64,000 bases of DNA, taken from NCBI GenBank assembly GCA_963930655.1, contig OZ005614.1, forward strand, positions 434,001 through 498,000. The letters are read 5' to 3'. Positions 1 to 12,286 of the stretch are shown in pieces. The DNA comes from Myrica gale (taxonomy: Eukaryota > Streptophyta > Magnoliopsida > Fagales > Myricaceae). The position numbers and the translations under genes were made by a program. The notes beneath the pieces are model-generated. The model saw nothing but the letters and a program-made list of their open reading frames with translations. It was not told the DNA's origin and did not search any database. The number at the start of each line of letters is the position of its first letter. The stretch's first letter is position 1.

Positions 1-365
1 TCCCTTCTCATTCATTTATAGGAGTTTGCAGTTTCGGTTGGAAGAGTGACATTTACTATACTGGAATCTCTTGGTGTACATGATGTTCTATTTTGAGCAT
101 GAAGGGTTTTGGTCAAGGGCTTGAAGGTGGAAGTCTGTCCTTTTGAGGCTCTGTCTCATCATTTTGGGAGACTTAGTTTGATGTCATTTTCAGGACAGAA
201 AAGTGCTGGGTATATTCTATTGAGTGTGTAATTATGGGGAGCAGCTGATTACAAATAAATATTTGAAGTTTCTGTCTCTTATGTGAGATATTCTGTTGAT
301 AGATTATCTGCATCCTACCTGTTGACTTGTCATATCATTGCCTATCATCTTATGATTTCCTCCAG

Positions 366-1429
366 CTGTTGCTGTTTCTCGTGATCACAAGCCAGACCAA
401 AGTGATGAGCGACAACGGATTGAAGATGCAGGAGGATTTGTTATGTGGGCAGGTAAGGTTCTTACATATTGGCCGTCAAGATTTCTGGTGATCTGGTGAA
501 TTGCTCATCTCTTGCTGAGTGAAACTATATCATCAGGTACGTGGAGAGTCGGAGGAGTTCTTGCTGTTTCTCGTGCTTTTGGTGATAGGTTATTGAAGCA
601 ATATGTTGTTGCAGATCCAGAAATTCAGGTGTGATTCTTCAATTGAATTTTGATGCTCATCCTTTATGCATAAAAAAACTTCATACTGTTATTCGTCTAC
701 ATACCTACCATTATTGCATATCATAGTTCTTGCTAGAGGGATGCCATTTACTGATAGCTGTTCTCTATTATTGCGTGTCCCTAAAGGGTTCTTCACTTCT
801 TTGGATTGATACATTTGGTTGGGTAGACTGGCTCGAACTTATTTCTCGTGCCTCCCATTTTTGGATTGTGAGAGCAATTTGCCACTGACACCATGATGGA
901 ACTTGCAGGAAGAAAAGGTTGACAGCTCCCTCGAGTTTCTTATCCTTGCTAGTGATGGACTGTGGGATGTTGTCACAAATGAGGTTCGCCGTGCTTTCTG
1001 ATTCTGGAATTATCATGTTCTTTTCATGTCATGTTGATGTCCTTGTATTACAAATTCACGAGTTGATATCATGTATCAAGGAGAGAAAACATTTTCTTTT
1101 GACTTTTCCTTGGTAAGCAAATGGATAGTGCTGGCATTTTTATCAATTACGGAAAGACCGGAGATATTTGTTGTTTTGACTGGGTGTCGAGTGTTTTCTC
1201 ATCTTTTAAACAAATCAGACGTGTGGGTACTCTGAAACTTTCAACTCTCTGATTCTTCCCATTTTCTCAGGAGGCAGTTGCGATGGTTAAACCAATTCAG
1301 GAGCCAGAACAGGCAGCAAAGAGGCTGATGCAGGAGGCATATCAGAGAGGTAGCGCAGATAATATCACTGTTGTAGTTGTCCGTTTCTTGGCGAGTCAAG
1401 GGGGTTCCTCTCATGGCAGCTCTGTGTAA
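366..1429 (+). CDS. Protein phosphatase 2C, C-terminal part (5' end outside window)
   Basis: Metal-dependent Ser/Thr phosphatase of the plant PP2C family, missing its N-terminal exons, which lie before the window. Exons seen: 366-452, 537-628, 909-983 and 1271-1429, all with GT-AG borders and compatible phases. They read through [12 protein letters not shown], the RIEDAGGFV and [16 protein letters not shown] motifs, the metal-binding ASDGLWDVV motif and the late [13 protein letters not shown] motif, ending in GSSHGSSV. These are conserved PP2C motifs including the Asp that coordinates Mn/Mg. Closest family by memory is Arabidopsis PP2C59/WIN2 (At4g31750) and PP2C71 (At5g24940). The substrate cannot be told from sequence. 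Bases 1-365 are intron. The following roughly 400-500 bp are probably 3' UTR. Confidence 0.93.
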
Positions 1430-2503
1430 GCCCCCTTCTCAGCATGATACTAGCGTTTGTTTTCCTAGCGAGAGTGGAAGAACTAAGAAGGTGGCAATAA
1501 CAATCTAGTGGTTTATAGTGATAGGAAATCTCACCGTTGTTATGTTTAAGATAATAGCTATACAAAACCAAACTCATGAAGCTGCTAATTCGTACTACAC
1601 AGTTCAGTTCAGCTTCTAGCATCGCAGAACTGTATCTGAGAGTTAGTTTCCGTACTTGGTCTTGAATGTAGCTAGAAAATGTGCATGTGTGAAGAAGATC
1701 TAAAGAAGTTCGAAACTCTCGTAGGATTTGCTGTAAATGTTCCAAACACGCCGTTGCTCTTTTCGTTTGCAATTGGATTTATGCATTGCAGGTGTTTCTC
1801 TGTTTATTGATGTCGTTTGGAGTTGCGGCATCTTAATGTTCTTTTTTATTATTATTATTGTAATGCTCTGAAGCGTACAACAAGAGTAGCAATCTGTCGA
1901 GGACCGATTCAACAACAAGCCACCAATCTACGCAATCAACGAGATTTACTTAGATCAATGAATTAAGATTCAAAAAGAAATATGGTTGAATCGATTTTAT
2001 TCAATAGATTGCAAGAATACAATTCAAAAATATAAAGAAATAGATTAGATCAATGAATTGCAAGGATAGGAACTCCTAACTCCGATTCTGCGGTTGATCC
2101 TTCACAGGTAGCACAACACAAGATGGAAAAAGATCTGCTTATTATGCTCCTCCGACAACTTCCGGAATCTTCTTATTTTCTGCGGAATTTAAAATTTAGA
2201 TCCATAAGCAAAACGTGTCTCCAAGATTCTAACAATCATAACATGATTAGTTTATTACTAAATTAATCCTACCCGCTTAGTGACCAATAGCGATTCAGAT
2301 TTCGATCCCCTTCTTAGGAACAGCATCCACACAACTCAAAATTCCAATTTCAGAAATGCAGGAGAGCTTCCATTCGCACCTCCAGAGTTTTCATTACAGA
2401 GCAAAATTCATAAGCTTGTCTATAAGATCGACGATCGATCAAACAACATCCAACAACGAATATATACAAGCCAGCCATAGTACAATTCATGACGGAGATC
2501 AAA
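1430..2503. other. Convergent intergenic region between PP2C and COL gene
   Basis: Contains the presumed 3' UTR of the PP2C gene (to about 1900) and the 3' UTR of the convergent COL gene. AT-rich. I see no further gene; the ORFs here have no recognisable domains. Confidence 0.6.
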
Positions 2504-3703
2504 TTAAAACGACGGAACGACGCCATATCCGCAGATACGTTCAACTTCGACCCCGACTTCCGACCGCTTTGCGAACCTTCCCTTGACTCGCGGCCTCGTC
2601 TCCGCATAGGCTTTTCGCGACGCGTATCGGATAGTCTTCTCGAACTTTCGGTTCTTCCTCTTCTCTCTGTACCTCAGCACCCTCGCTTCACGATCAGCTG
2701 CTGATATCTGGACCGCCCGAGTAATTCCCGACTCGGTTACACTGCCGATCGGTTTAGAATAAGAATCGGATACCTCGGTCAAGGTGTTACCATCTGGCAC
2801 AACGCCAACGTCGAGGGACGAGGAAGACACCTGAGAGCAAAGTATTCTTGTTGAGAAATTTGTTTGACTAGCGTGTGGAGAATGAAATACCGTTCGATCC
2901 ATCAGAGAGGCCATGAAAAATTGAAAGGAAATCATGGATTTTAATATTCCCAGCAAACAAACGTATGATTTAACAAAGAAATGAAACGAGAAACTTACAC
3001 TCTGACTGATACACGGAGCGTTGTAGCTATAGGCATAGGGCTTGGAAAAGTCTATCTCGACGCAGCGGTCATTCAGCAACGGAGGCTGGTGAACACTCTT
3101 GCTCTGTACGGGTACAACCCCGTCAGTACCGGAACTGTTCTGCTCCTGAGCTTCCAACTTCGGATCCACAGATCGGTACTCCAGATCCAAATAGGGATCC
3201 ATGTCCTGGAAGACAAACTGACCAGTATTCGGATCCGAACTCTCCATCACCTTAGAAGTACCATTGTTATTGGGGTTGGGGGGAGGATTCGGGAGCAACC
3301 AAGAGGCAGCCTCGGCCTCTTCCCTGCTGACGTCGCCGTCAACGTCTGAGTAGTAGCGGTCGTCTAGGAAGTTAACGACGGCGCCAGATTTGATAGCTAC
3401 GGAGGAATTAACGGACTCGTAGAACGGGGTGACAGGAACGCGCTCGTGGCGGCGGGCGAGTGGGTTAGCGGAGTGGATGTCGCGGTCGCACGTGATGCAG
3501 AGGGAAGCGGCGTCGGCCTTGCAAGTGACGTGGGCGGGAGCTTGCTCGCAGACCTCACAGAGCCAGACCCTGGCGTGTCGGGATGCGAGCTTGTTGGCAG
3601 CGTGGACCTTGGAGTCGCAGCCCACGCAGAGGAACGCCGAGTCGGCTCGGCAGAACAGAGTGGCTGTCGCCGATTTGCAGGAGTCGCATAACTTCGACGC
3701 CAT
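2504..3703 (-). CDS. COL4: CONSTANS-like zinc finger transcription regulator (COL3/4/5 clade)
   Basis: Nuclear B-box/CCT regulator of light and flowering responses. Exons on the minus strand are 3703-2999 and 2830-2504, joined AGT/GTG across a 168-bp GT-AG intron, giving 343 aa. B-box 1 spans about residues 6-43 ([28 protein letters not shown]). B-box 2 spans 49-86 ([25 protein letters not shown]). The CCT domain is at about 282-324 ([19 protein letters not shown] ... [11 protein letters not shown]). The C terminus GYGVVPSF carries the VP pair that in COL proteins binds COP1. The family assignment is sure; COL4 rather than COL3 or COL5 is inferred from overall similarity and from the neighbouring PP2C gene. 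The intron keeps the reading frame open throughout (see findings). Confidence 0.93.
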   Translation of the reverse strand: MASKLCDSCKSATATLFCRADSAFLCVGCDSKVHAANKLASRHARVWLCEVCEQAPAHVTCKADAASLCITCDRDIHSANPLARRHERVPVTPFYESVNSSVAIKSGAVVNFLDDRYYSDVDGDVSREEAEAASWLLPNPPPNPNNNGTSKVMESSDPNTGQFVFQDMDPYLDLEYRSVDPKLEAQEQNSSGTDGVVPVQSKSVHQPPLLNDRCVEIDFSKPYAYSYNAPCISQSVSFSFHFFVKSYVCLLGILKSMISFQFFMASLMDRTVFHSPHASQTNFSTRILCSQVSSSSLDVGVVPDGNTLTEVSDSYSKPIGSVTESGITRAVQISAADREARVLRYREKRKNRKFEKTIRYASRKAYAETRPRVKGRFAKRSEVGVEVERICGYGVVPSF

Positions 3704-5573
3704 AACGCAGACTTTACTCTCTTTTCTGTAAGCACCACTTCACCCTCTCTCTTCTCTCTCTGTGGTGGTGGTTGATTTTGTGATGAATTGGGTCTATCTC
3801 GTGGGCCTAGCGAGATCTGGTGCGTTACCAATAGGGGAGCGACGCGTGTAGAAGCCTTAGCCGAAATAAAAGTATTTTATGCAGTTGAAAATAAAGGGGA
3901 GGGTGAAATTTGGATGTGGGACCCACGTGCGAGACGAGGAGGTGGTTGTTTGGACTTTTCGCTACGCTTTGCAAAGTTTGAATGGAAAGGACTAAAGGAA
4001 GAAAGGGATAGTGGGTCCCACAGGGGTTGGCCTTCGAGATGGATCTGTACTGACCATGATGACCTTCGCTCGATTGTCTTCGTGGATATGGCAGGAGAAG
4101 GAAGGCTCGCATGTGGCGCCGGAGCCTGGAAGTAATAGTAATACTGCTCCACATTTGATAGGGACCGGTCTGGATTTTGTTTTATTTCAAAGTAATTCCT
4201 GATATTACGGCAAAACGCGTCCAGTTAATCTGCTGATGTCGGCGTCGGTCACGTAGCATCGGGAAAAATAAAAAAAAAACACGTTCGAAAAAATCGAATA
4301 CATAATAATAAATTTGCAGACAATAAACTTATGTAAATATTATATAGTCTTTAAGTAGAAAATTATGGGTAGGTGTGACACACCCCAATAAAGGATGGGT
4401 TCCGAATTAACAATTACTCAATAGTAAATGATTTTTTAGATGGCTAACTGAATTTAATATTCCTTTTTTTTTTTTTGCACTCTGCTCGTTCAGCTCTGAC
4501 TGGTTGGTGTGGTGTTTTGCTTTGACCTCGATTATTCGTCCCAACTCCCAACAAGTACTCTGCTTTTTTTTCGGACGGGATTTAGGAAAAGACCGTAAAA
4601 GTGTAGGGAAAAGCTCATACAATATTCGTGAAACCCAGGCCCAGCAGAAAGATTACCCCGCTTTTAATGCTCTTCACCAACTGTTCTGGTCCATGACCCT
4701 GAGGATCTCGTAGCCCGTGTTCGACTCTTGCACTATGGAAGAAAAAGGTAAATCCACAGGCTTTCTCCCCCCCCCCCCCCCCCCCAATTTACTTAGGTCC
4801 AGTAAACATTGTGTAGAAATCCTCTGGGCTCTGGCATCGTTCTGCTCCCCCCTTTTCGCTACAGAAGTAATTTATATATTACTTCGATTTTTTTGTAATA
4901 GAGAAAGACGAAAGTAAATTTGCAGTCAGGGATCTAAATTAAAACTATTACTTTTGACATATTAAATTATTAAATTTCATCTATTAATGTTGCTAACAAA
5001 ATTCAATAATCAAAATCGTGCTTGGTATATTGTAAATGAGTAGTTTTGACTGTTAAATTTTATTTTAAGGTGTAAGTTAATTAATTTTAAAAATTTAGAA
5101 GATCAATATATAAAAAGTGTTAAACAAGGTGACTTTTCCCTCTCAAAGAAAATGATAAAATAGTTATCTGGACGAACAGATATTTGGAACTGCGATTTTA
5201 CTCGAAAGTCAATTTTTTTGGGGATTCTGATTTTACATTTCCTTTGTTTCCATTTACTTGGTCTAAAGGTAAATCGAAATTCTTGGATTCTAATTTAGCA
5301 TGGACAAAGCTACATGTTTATAGGCAACTTCGGCATGTGGGAACAAAATTTTCTCACAAAAAAATGAAGTAATCCACTTTTTAATATTTCAAACGCATAT
5401 GGTACAGACTAATGTTGTTGTGATCACCTGTAGTGGCTTGACAAGTAGACAAAATTACAATTGAGGTATAACCCGGAGGATGAAGTGATTCCTTACTGCA
5501 ACAAACAAGAGAGCGTAAAAGGAAACTGAGGCAAGTCGCCTAGAATCTCTTCACACATTGAGAAGCAGCACTG
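3704..5573. other. COL promoter and intergenic region with a 19-C tract
   Basis: The first ~500 bp upstream of the COL start contain its 5' UTR and promoter. The rest is AT-rich, with a homopolymer of 19 C at 4767-4785 and no recognisable gene. The sequence around 4640-4740 (gtgttcgactcttgc) has a weak resemblance to a tRNA/SINE B box but no foldable tRNA. Confidence 0.5.
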
Positions 5574-8128
5574 CTACTTGGAAATAGGAGGCTCTCCTAA
5601 CCATTTGGCACGAAAGCCTGTTCCCTTACAATCTGAGCAACATGTCGAACCCTAGAAAGTATCATTCACACTGCAATGTTAGAACCCGCGCATTGATTAG
5701 GTAATTACTGCACTCAGAGCTTAAGGACCTTGTAGATTTTACTTACCACTCCACCACAAATAACACAATTTTTGTTTCTTGAAGAGACTTGACAGAGCAT
5801 GTTATCACCAATAATAAAGAAGCCTGTGCCCCCGCACCATTTGCATTCAACATGCCCGTTTGAGTTGCAAGAAGAACAACCTACTGGCCTTGGTTGCTGA
5901 AAGTAGCAAGCAAATTGGAGAATCAAGGGAAGAATCAAAACATAAATATTAAAATGTCTTCAAGAAAAATCCCTTGAGGCTCAACAAGCCAGTCCCACCG
6001 ATCATTGCATGTGCATCGTAAATAAGCAGTAACGAATCATCTAAACCGATAGGTATTAAACCTAACGAATTTCAAAACAAGTTGAACCATTTCCATTAAT
6101 TTTGAAGGGGAAAAAAGACAGGCCAAAATTTATATAGGGATCAAATCTCACCCAAGATGTACTTTCTGCTGCACCAAATTTATCCCAAAACCTATCCCCT
6201 CATCAAACAGCGGTTAGTATTCGAGTGAAAATCGTTCCTCTGCTCAATTTTATTAATTTCTTCTTTGGTAAGAAGTAGCTCGAATATTACATTAAAAAAA
6301 TAGAATTTTCCAATCATTTCCTCCATACTCCCAAAATACCAAACTCATCAAAGAATCCCCCAAAAGCGGCATGGCGAAGAACCTCAGAAAATCAGGAGTT
6401 GTTGAAAAGAACAACCTTAATCTCCTTTCTTGCTTCACATAAGGGTATTTGAAGAACGTTGCTATACATATTCTCTCTCACTAAATACGTGCTATTTGGA
6501 AACTCAATTTATTTTGGGAGGTACGAAATGAACAGATCAATCCCATTAGAAAGCATAAACTATGCAATTAGGAGCACAAGGTAAAATTCATATTCCCAAC
6601 AAGGGATTACAGTCTCAAGTTTAAAATGGACAGCATACTAGAATACCAAAAATCCATTTGTCACATTTGAGAGGGCAAAGCTGTTGCTAACACTTTCCAA
6701 GCCTGCAAAGAACACTTTGGAGCTTGCTCCCCGTGGAACAAACAACTCCATTATGTATGCATATCATAAATGAACAAAGAAGGAACTACTCTTGGAATGG
6801 AAGCCTGCATATGGGCCCTTTTAACAAAAAGTCTATGCTGAGCTTGTAGGGACCACCACATCACCAATCAATGACAACATCTCCCAGCAAAAATTTTGAC
6901 ATTCTTCAACTCTTTATTCAAAACCAGGTTTGAGGAAAGAAAGGAGTTTGTATCTTTTCTTTATCAGGGACATAAAGCAGAGATAAGACTCTTGCTAACA
7001 GACTTATCCATTAAATCACGAAAGTAAAAGAATCACTAACAAATCATATTTTTGGCCATGCATTACAACAGAGAACTGACGCATGCATGAAGCAATCACT
7101 ACGCACTAAGAAAAAAGAAAAAGACCTCCTTAAACAAAAATTTGAAAATAAGATGGCAGCAGAGGCTAGAGCATTATGATACTGTCACTGAACTCACTAA
7201 ACAAGGGCAAAGAAAATGAATCTCCGTACTTTGAATGGCAAAGCTCTAGAAATATCTAACCTTTAATCTGTCATCCATGGGAGTCATGCTTACTGGTCAC
7301 ACAATATATACACCAGAAACAGGCAATTCTCATGACGGGGATGGGGAGGAACACAGCATAACCAATATCAGCTTTCCTATATAGATTGAATGCGTAATTA
7401 GCCTTCCAGAATGCTTTGTCTGCGACTGGATGCTGCTGACAGATAGTTGCTCAACTCAATACCGAAAAGGCTCACGTTGTAGTTGTTATTGGTAAGTCAG
7501 ACTAGTGTTGTCCCTATGAAATTGGCATAACTAAGATAGCTTTTGATAAAAATGTGTTCAGGCATACTCTCCCGTAGTTAGATTAGTAACAGGCAATAGA
7601 CAAATACCAGCGTGCTTCTGTTACAAACGAGGTAACAGCTTCTTAGAAGGATCTTGCATAAAGTTTCACTAATCTCCCTCAAATAGAGCATAAGTTTCTC
7701 AATTTCAGATAATCTAAGGACCAGAGGAATAAATTCAAATGAATTCAAACAGTTTAGGCGTCGAATTATACACTCATTGGTATACCAAACCAACCGAATC
7801 CAATCTTATAAAACCGAAATGAAGCCATTCAATAAACCGAAATTGCTAAAAAAGGCCAATTACCGATTTTGTCATCAATCAGGACGGAAAAACATCTCAG
7901 GAAAAAGGGAACACAATATACCTGAGAGATTAACCAGGCTTTCTCCATGCGCTGGACGAAATTGGAGGAGTTCTCGTACGAGTTTACCATTGAAGCCCGT
8001 AAAACAAAAGCCCTAGAACTGGTGGACCTTGTTACAACTACCTGAATAGCAATCGGCGACGCAAAGCTCATGTTTTCAATTGCCTTCGGAGCAATCACAG
8101 GCCTACTGCAACCCATACAGCTCGTCAT
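5574..8128 (-). CDS. DnaJ/Hsp40 cysteine-rich zinc finger protein, probably plastid-targeted
   Basis: Small zinc-binding protein with the cysteine-rich domain of type I Hsp40s but no J domain, comparable to plastid BSD2/LQY1-type proteins that act as chaperones or thiol isomerases. Minus-strand exons are 8128-7922, 5896-5747 and 5651-5574, all phase 0, giving 144 aa. The first exon encodes a basic, Ser/Ala/Val-rich N terminus (about 45 aa) that looks like a transit peptide. The zinc domain has four CxxC pairs: CSSCNSNG, CKWCGGTG, CVICGGVG and CSDCKGTG. It ends AKWLGEPPISK. Intron 1 is long (5897-7921, 2025 bp) and shows no other gene. From memory the likely Arabidopsis counterpart is At2g24860. 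Client proteins are unknown. An 18-C run (18 G in the transcript) lies 17 bp upstream of the start codon. Confidence 0.85.
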
Positions 8129-9342
8129 TTCTTCCTCTCCTCCTTCCCCCCCCCCCCCCCCCCTTTTTTTTCCCGTCGTTGTTGTGAGAGAGAGTTTTAG
8201 AACGTTGTTTTGTGCGTTACGTGTGGCACAAAGCGAAGGAAACTTCCCTCGTTTTTAAAGAAGGAAAATTGCTACCAAAAAAAAAAAAAAAGAAGATTCC
8301 TGTGAGAGATACCAGAATAAATTTAAAAAAAAAATTCATTTCAGAAACGGATAAGGATTAACCCCTTAATTATATAGTAAATATGGATTAGGATAAGTAC
8401 GTGTCGAGAGAGCCTTACTGTAAACCTTAATTAAACATAGAAAACACTAATCCGAGGGGTGGAGCTCGCGAAGCGGCAAAGTCTGACCCGCAAACCAAGG
8501 TTGAAAACTGGGCTTCTCCTGGCCCAAATTTGACTCCGTAGTCTCCATTGCATACTGGTTTATATGACAAAAAGAACCCGGTTCTACTGGATCCGCCCGT
8601 ACCAAAGTTTCAGTACTTACTCTCTTCAACTATTAGACACGAGAATAGTTTATGTAGTATTACAATATAGTGGGCCACATGAATACCGTGGGAGAAAATA
8701 TACCGTGATGGAGATTTTTTTTTTAATTTATTTATTAGAGCCGACAGAAAAAAGCTACGGAATATTTCATGCCCAACATAAATGAAAACATTGATAAGTT
8801 TATTATCATAGTGACTATTGGAAAGGGATTTAAAAAATAAATAAAAATAAGCCCGTAATTTAAAAAGGAATTGATAGAGATATGAACCATATGATGTAAA
8901 TCTCATGCATACAATAACTTTTATGCTATCACCTAATTAAAATTTATTTATTTATAGAGATATTATCCAGAATTTACAATACAAGTGCATATGATATTGT
9001 ATGGAGAAATTACCTTGGTATGAGAATCTATGTAATAAAACAATGTATTGAAAATATCTACACTGGTGTGAACTGTGAAGTGGACTTGGGCTACGGCATA
9101 CAGTGCTTAGTGTATTTGGGCTTGAGTAACATATGGAATGAACAGGTCCAAAGAACACGGGTACGGCCCTAATACGACACCATGAAATAATTTCCGAACA
9201 CGTAAACTTGTTGCTAGAAAAGTTATGCAGTCCCTGAAATCACCTTATAAAAATCCTTCTAAACTTCACTCTTTAAACAATCTTACTCACCCAACCCAGT
9301 CGTCGCAACATAAAAAAACACGAATAGAAACAAGAAGCATCA

Positions 9343-9384
<42 letters not shown>

Positions 9385-9385
9385 G
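8129..9385. promoter_or_regulatory. Divergent promoter region between DnaJ-like and VQ genes
   Basis: Head-to-head intergenic region. On the DnaJ-like side there is an 18-C tract (8146-8163) and a poly-A run near 8277-8292. On the VQ side there is a TATA-like TATAAAAA at 9246-9253, about 135 bp before the ATG, and a (CT)n microsatellite at about 9349-9380 in the 5' UTR. No other gene seen. Confidence 0.55.
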
Positions 9386-9925
9386 ATGGAAAAACACACC
9401 AGGCCAACATCACCTACAGCAACAACCTTCGTGCAGGCGGACACAAACACCTTCAGAGACCTAGTCCAGAAGCTGACCGGCTCTTCCGCCGACTCGGAGA
9501 AGCTCCCAGTCACCCTCCCTTCAAAATTCACTTCTAAAGCCTTCTCTCCGGGCGACCCCACCGCTCCTCGTCGATCCCCTTTCAAGCTTCACGAGCGAAG
9601 ACACACACACACCATGAGAAAGCTCGAAATCAAGATGGGCCTCACCACCCTCCGCAACAATTCAACGATCCACAACTCACCCCGCCAAATCGATTCACCG
9701 GTTCAGAGCCCTGTCACCCCACTCGTGTCCGAGTCTGTTTACCTCCCAAGTTCCGGTACCGCCTCGCCGTCCTCTCCGGCCTTATCAAACGAGGAGAAAG
9801 CCATAGCAGAGAAAGGGTTTTACCTGCACCCGTCGCCGCTAAGCACGCCAAGAGGCTCGGAGCCGCCGGAGCTCTTAACTTTATTCCCGCTGAGTTCGCC
9901 GAGTCAGCGAACACTGGATTCGTAA
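9386..9925 (+). CDS. VQ motif-containing protein (VQ11/VQ31-like)
   Basis: Intronless gene for a 179-aa VQ protein. The VQ core FRDLVQKLTG lies at residues 23-32 and matches FxxxVQxLTG, which in this family binds the WRKY DNA-binding domain in the nucleus. The C-terminal two thirds are Ser/Pro rich, with many SP/TP sites (DSPVQSP, TASPSSP, HPSPLSTP) and the conserved block SNEEKAIAEKGFYLHPSP, as in the MAPK-substrate VQ subgroup (VQ4/11/13/19/31/33). The ATG is supported by an upstream TATA box and by the usual short N terminus before the VQ core. It could be VQ11 or VQ31; I cannot decide. Phosphorylation is inferred from family knowledge. Confidence 0.9.
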   Translation: MEKHTRPTSPTATTFVQADTNTFRDLVQKLTGSSADSEKLPVTLPSKFTSKAFSPGDPTAPRRSPFKLHERRHTHTMRKLEIKMGLTTLRNNSTIHNSPRQIDSPVQSPVTPLVSESVYLPSSGTASPSSPALSNEEKAIAEKGFYLHPSPLSTPRGSEPPELLTLFPLSSPSQRTLDS

Positions 9926-12286
9926 AGATATTCTTGGGTTTACGAGTTTGGCAGGAAATACTTTTATTTTCAGTTTTTTTTTCTCTCCGTGGGCTGTGGC
10001 TTAAGATAGTTGTAATGGTACGACTCTAGACCTGTCTTTGCATGGCCGGTTTTGGATTGTTTCTAGATAGTTTCGTCTGAAATGTGCTGCATACTATGAG
10101 GGTCATGCGCACGTTCGTCAAGTACATATGTTTGTCGATATAAGTAGCCGGAGTTTTCATTTCGACTGTAACCTTCTTGTGTAGTTCTTTGAATGATATT
10201 AGTCTCATTTCAACAGCATAACTTCTTGTGTAGTTCTTTCATTTCGACAGTATTCGATTGACGAGACGTCGCAGATCCGTCCGCGGTCAGACTTCTGATC
10301 CTCGATTCACACGGAAGAAATTTTGATGGGTCACATGCAAGTATAAAAAAAGGAATCTGCCTTGCCTTCGATGTGTGGGGAGAAGAAAATTGTACATTTT
10401 AGTAGGATACTGAACGAAGTCCATTGCATCTGATCTTTCGTTTTTTTCTTAATTATTCCTTAATCTGAAATCGGTAGTAGGCATCGCTCAGAAACACTGC
10501 AGAAACAACATGTTACCTCTCAACGTTGCGGGCGCCTAATATGGTCTTTAGATTTTCACACGGAACACCGAGGGAGTATGAAACTACTTGATGGGGACTT
10601 GTTTGGATTTGTCTTCTTATTAGGCAGAACCAGAACTGGTCAAGTTAAATTGAACCGCAATTCAAGTTATTCCTCCAAGCAGCAATCTCCTGTGGGTCCC
10701 AAACAGTTGACTAAGATTTTAGCCATGGTGGGACCCAAGTTACTTGTCTTGACAAAAGTTGTTTGTGTCATGTTAGGCATGCCTAGGGGTATTTGGTAAC
10801 CGGGAACAGAGGAGGTGAACATCTATACGTATTGATACATTACATGATACAGTTGCTCATCTTTTACTTCCAAATATTTCCGCCTTGATTAGCTTAAATG
10901 GCAATTAAGGATCCTGAAAATGTGATTTAAGCGCATATTCAAAGGTTCATAATATCACTTGGATAAAAATACTTACGACTTAAATAAAGAATTAGTCAGT
11001 GGATCGATCACTCTCTTTGAAATTTGCCGTAGTATTAAACTCAACTCGTACGGATACTAAACTAGATCCTTTTGATCCCGATGCATGTAAATATGTACCC
11101 GAATTTCTCTTGTTACCCCAAAAGAACCTTTTACTTGGACCCATTAATAATTTTGGCATTAATTTGTTTGGAGAAGATATTTTTCTTAAAGATAAGGATA
11201 CGTCTCTCTCAATGACAAAAGGGAAGGAGAGATAGAGACAACAATTTGCTAAAGGTACAAAAAGGTCAAGCTGTTCTCATGAGCTGCAAAACAAGGAAAA
11301 GCAGCCATGATTGTGAGCTCATTCTCGAGGGCTAGGGGCGCACATATTCTTACAACTGGTCACTAGAAGAAAAGACATTCCCCTTGTTTTCATAAGCTTT
11401 TGAAATATGTTTTGAGGATAGTGGACTGGAGCATATGGATGAGTGATGAAAGCAGAGCATTTTCGACAAAAAGCTACAACCACTCCTGTAGTCCTGTTTC
11501 ACTTTTGTGGAGGAAATGAGGAAAAAATATATGGGAATAATTCTAGATGCCTGCAAGAGTAATATATATGTTCGATAAAATCATTGCCTATGGGAGAAAG
11601 AATGGACCACCAAAAGATTCATTGGTGCTCCATTGCTACCCATTCTGCCTCTTGCCAAATGACATCAATGGATTACTTATGGTACGGTGGGTTCGAAGCA
11701 TACATTGGACTTATTTGTCAATCGTCGTATATCATCTCAATGTGTTATTGGTCACCCAAATCCTACAATGTTTCTTGTTTTTACAAACTCACCGTTTTTT
11801 TAATTGGAATATCAAGCACCTAAACAAAGAATCGAATGTCGTATCGGTCGGAGACTTTTAAGATATCATGTTTAAGAGATGAGAGAAGCACCTCTTACAC
11901 GGTTTTAAGTATGAAAAAACAACATTCTATCATATAATATTTTATTTAAATGCACTTGATGATTGCAACAAACAATCGTAAACCTTCATGAAATCCCCAC
12001 CCAAATGGCTCAACTAGCGGATCACCTCATCCAAATTATACTTTTAGCATAACTTCAAATAAACAGAAGAATGTTTTGTATATAATGCATTTCCTACATA
12101 ATCCATCATTACATTTTTTTCTAAACTATCCATCATTTACATGAAATCAACTCAACTGAGCAAAATCAACAACATATGACGTGCACAAAAGGTTGTTGGA
12201 CAAGTCCCAATATTCAACTAATTAAAAAATCCTTAGGAACCTGGAGGTTGAAATATCGTCTTGGCAACCAACTTCTTCCAGTATGT
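9926..12286. other. Intergenic region between VQ and SKA2-like genes
   Basis: About 2.3 kb between convergent genes. The VQ 3' UTR probably ends by about 10200. A small duplication (cttgtgtagttctt) occurs at about 10172 and 10223. ORFs up to about 100 aa are present, but none shows codon structure or motifs I recognise. I see no gene or clear transposon. Confidence 0.5.

Noticed and set aside
2981..3831. Overlapping ORFs of 80-144 aa opposite or out of frame with the COL gene
   Set aside because: They overlap the well-supported COL exons and have no recognisable domains, so they are shadows of the GC-rich B-box coding region.
3788..4154. ORFs of 90-115 aa on both strands upstream of COL
   Set aside because: Overlapping in several frames, with no motif. 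This is promoter DNA with few stops by chance.
4640..4740. tRNA or SINE suggested by gtgttcgactcttgc
   Set aside because: Only a weak B-box-like word. No A box, no cloverleaf arms and no CCA-side pairing found.
7777..8128. Plus-strand ORF (7777-8016) antisense to DnaJ-like exon 1
   Set aside because: The minus-strand exon has a transit peptide, correct splice donor and frame continuity. The antisense ORF has no homology I recognise.
11547..11861. ORF of 104 aa in the VQ-SKA2 intergenic region
   Set aside because: No domain, signal peptide or codon pattern, and overlapping ORFs in another frame. Not supportable as a gene.
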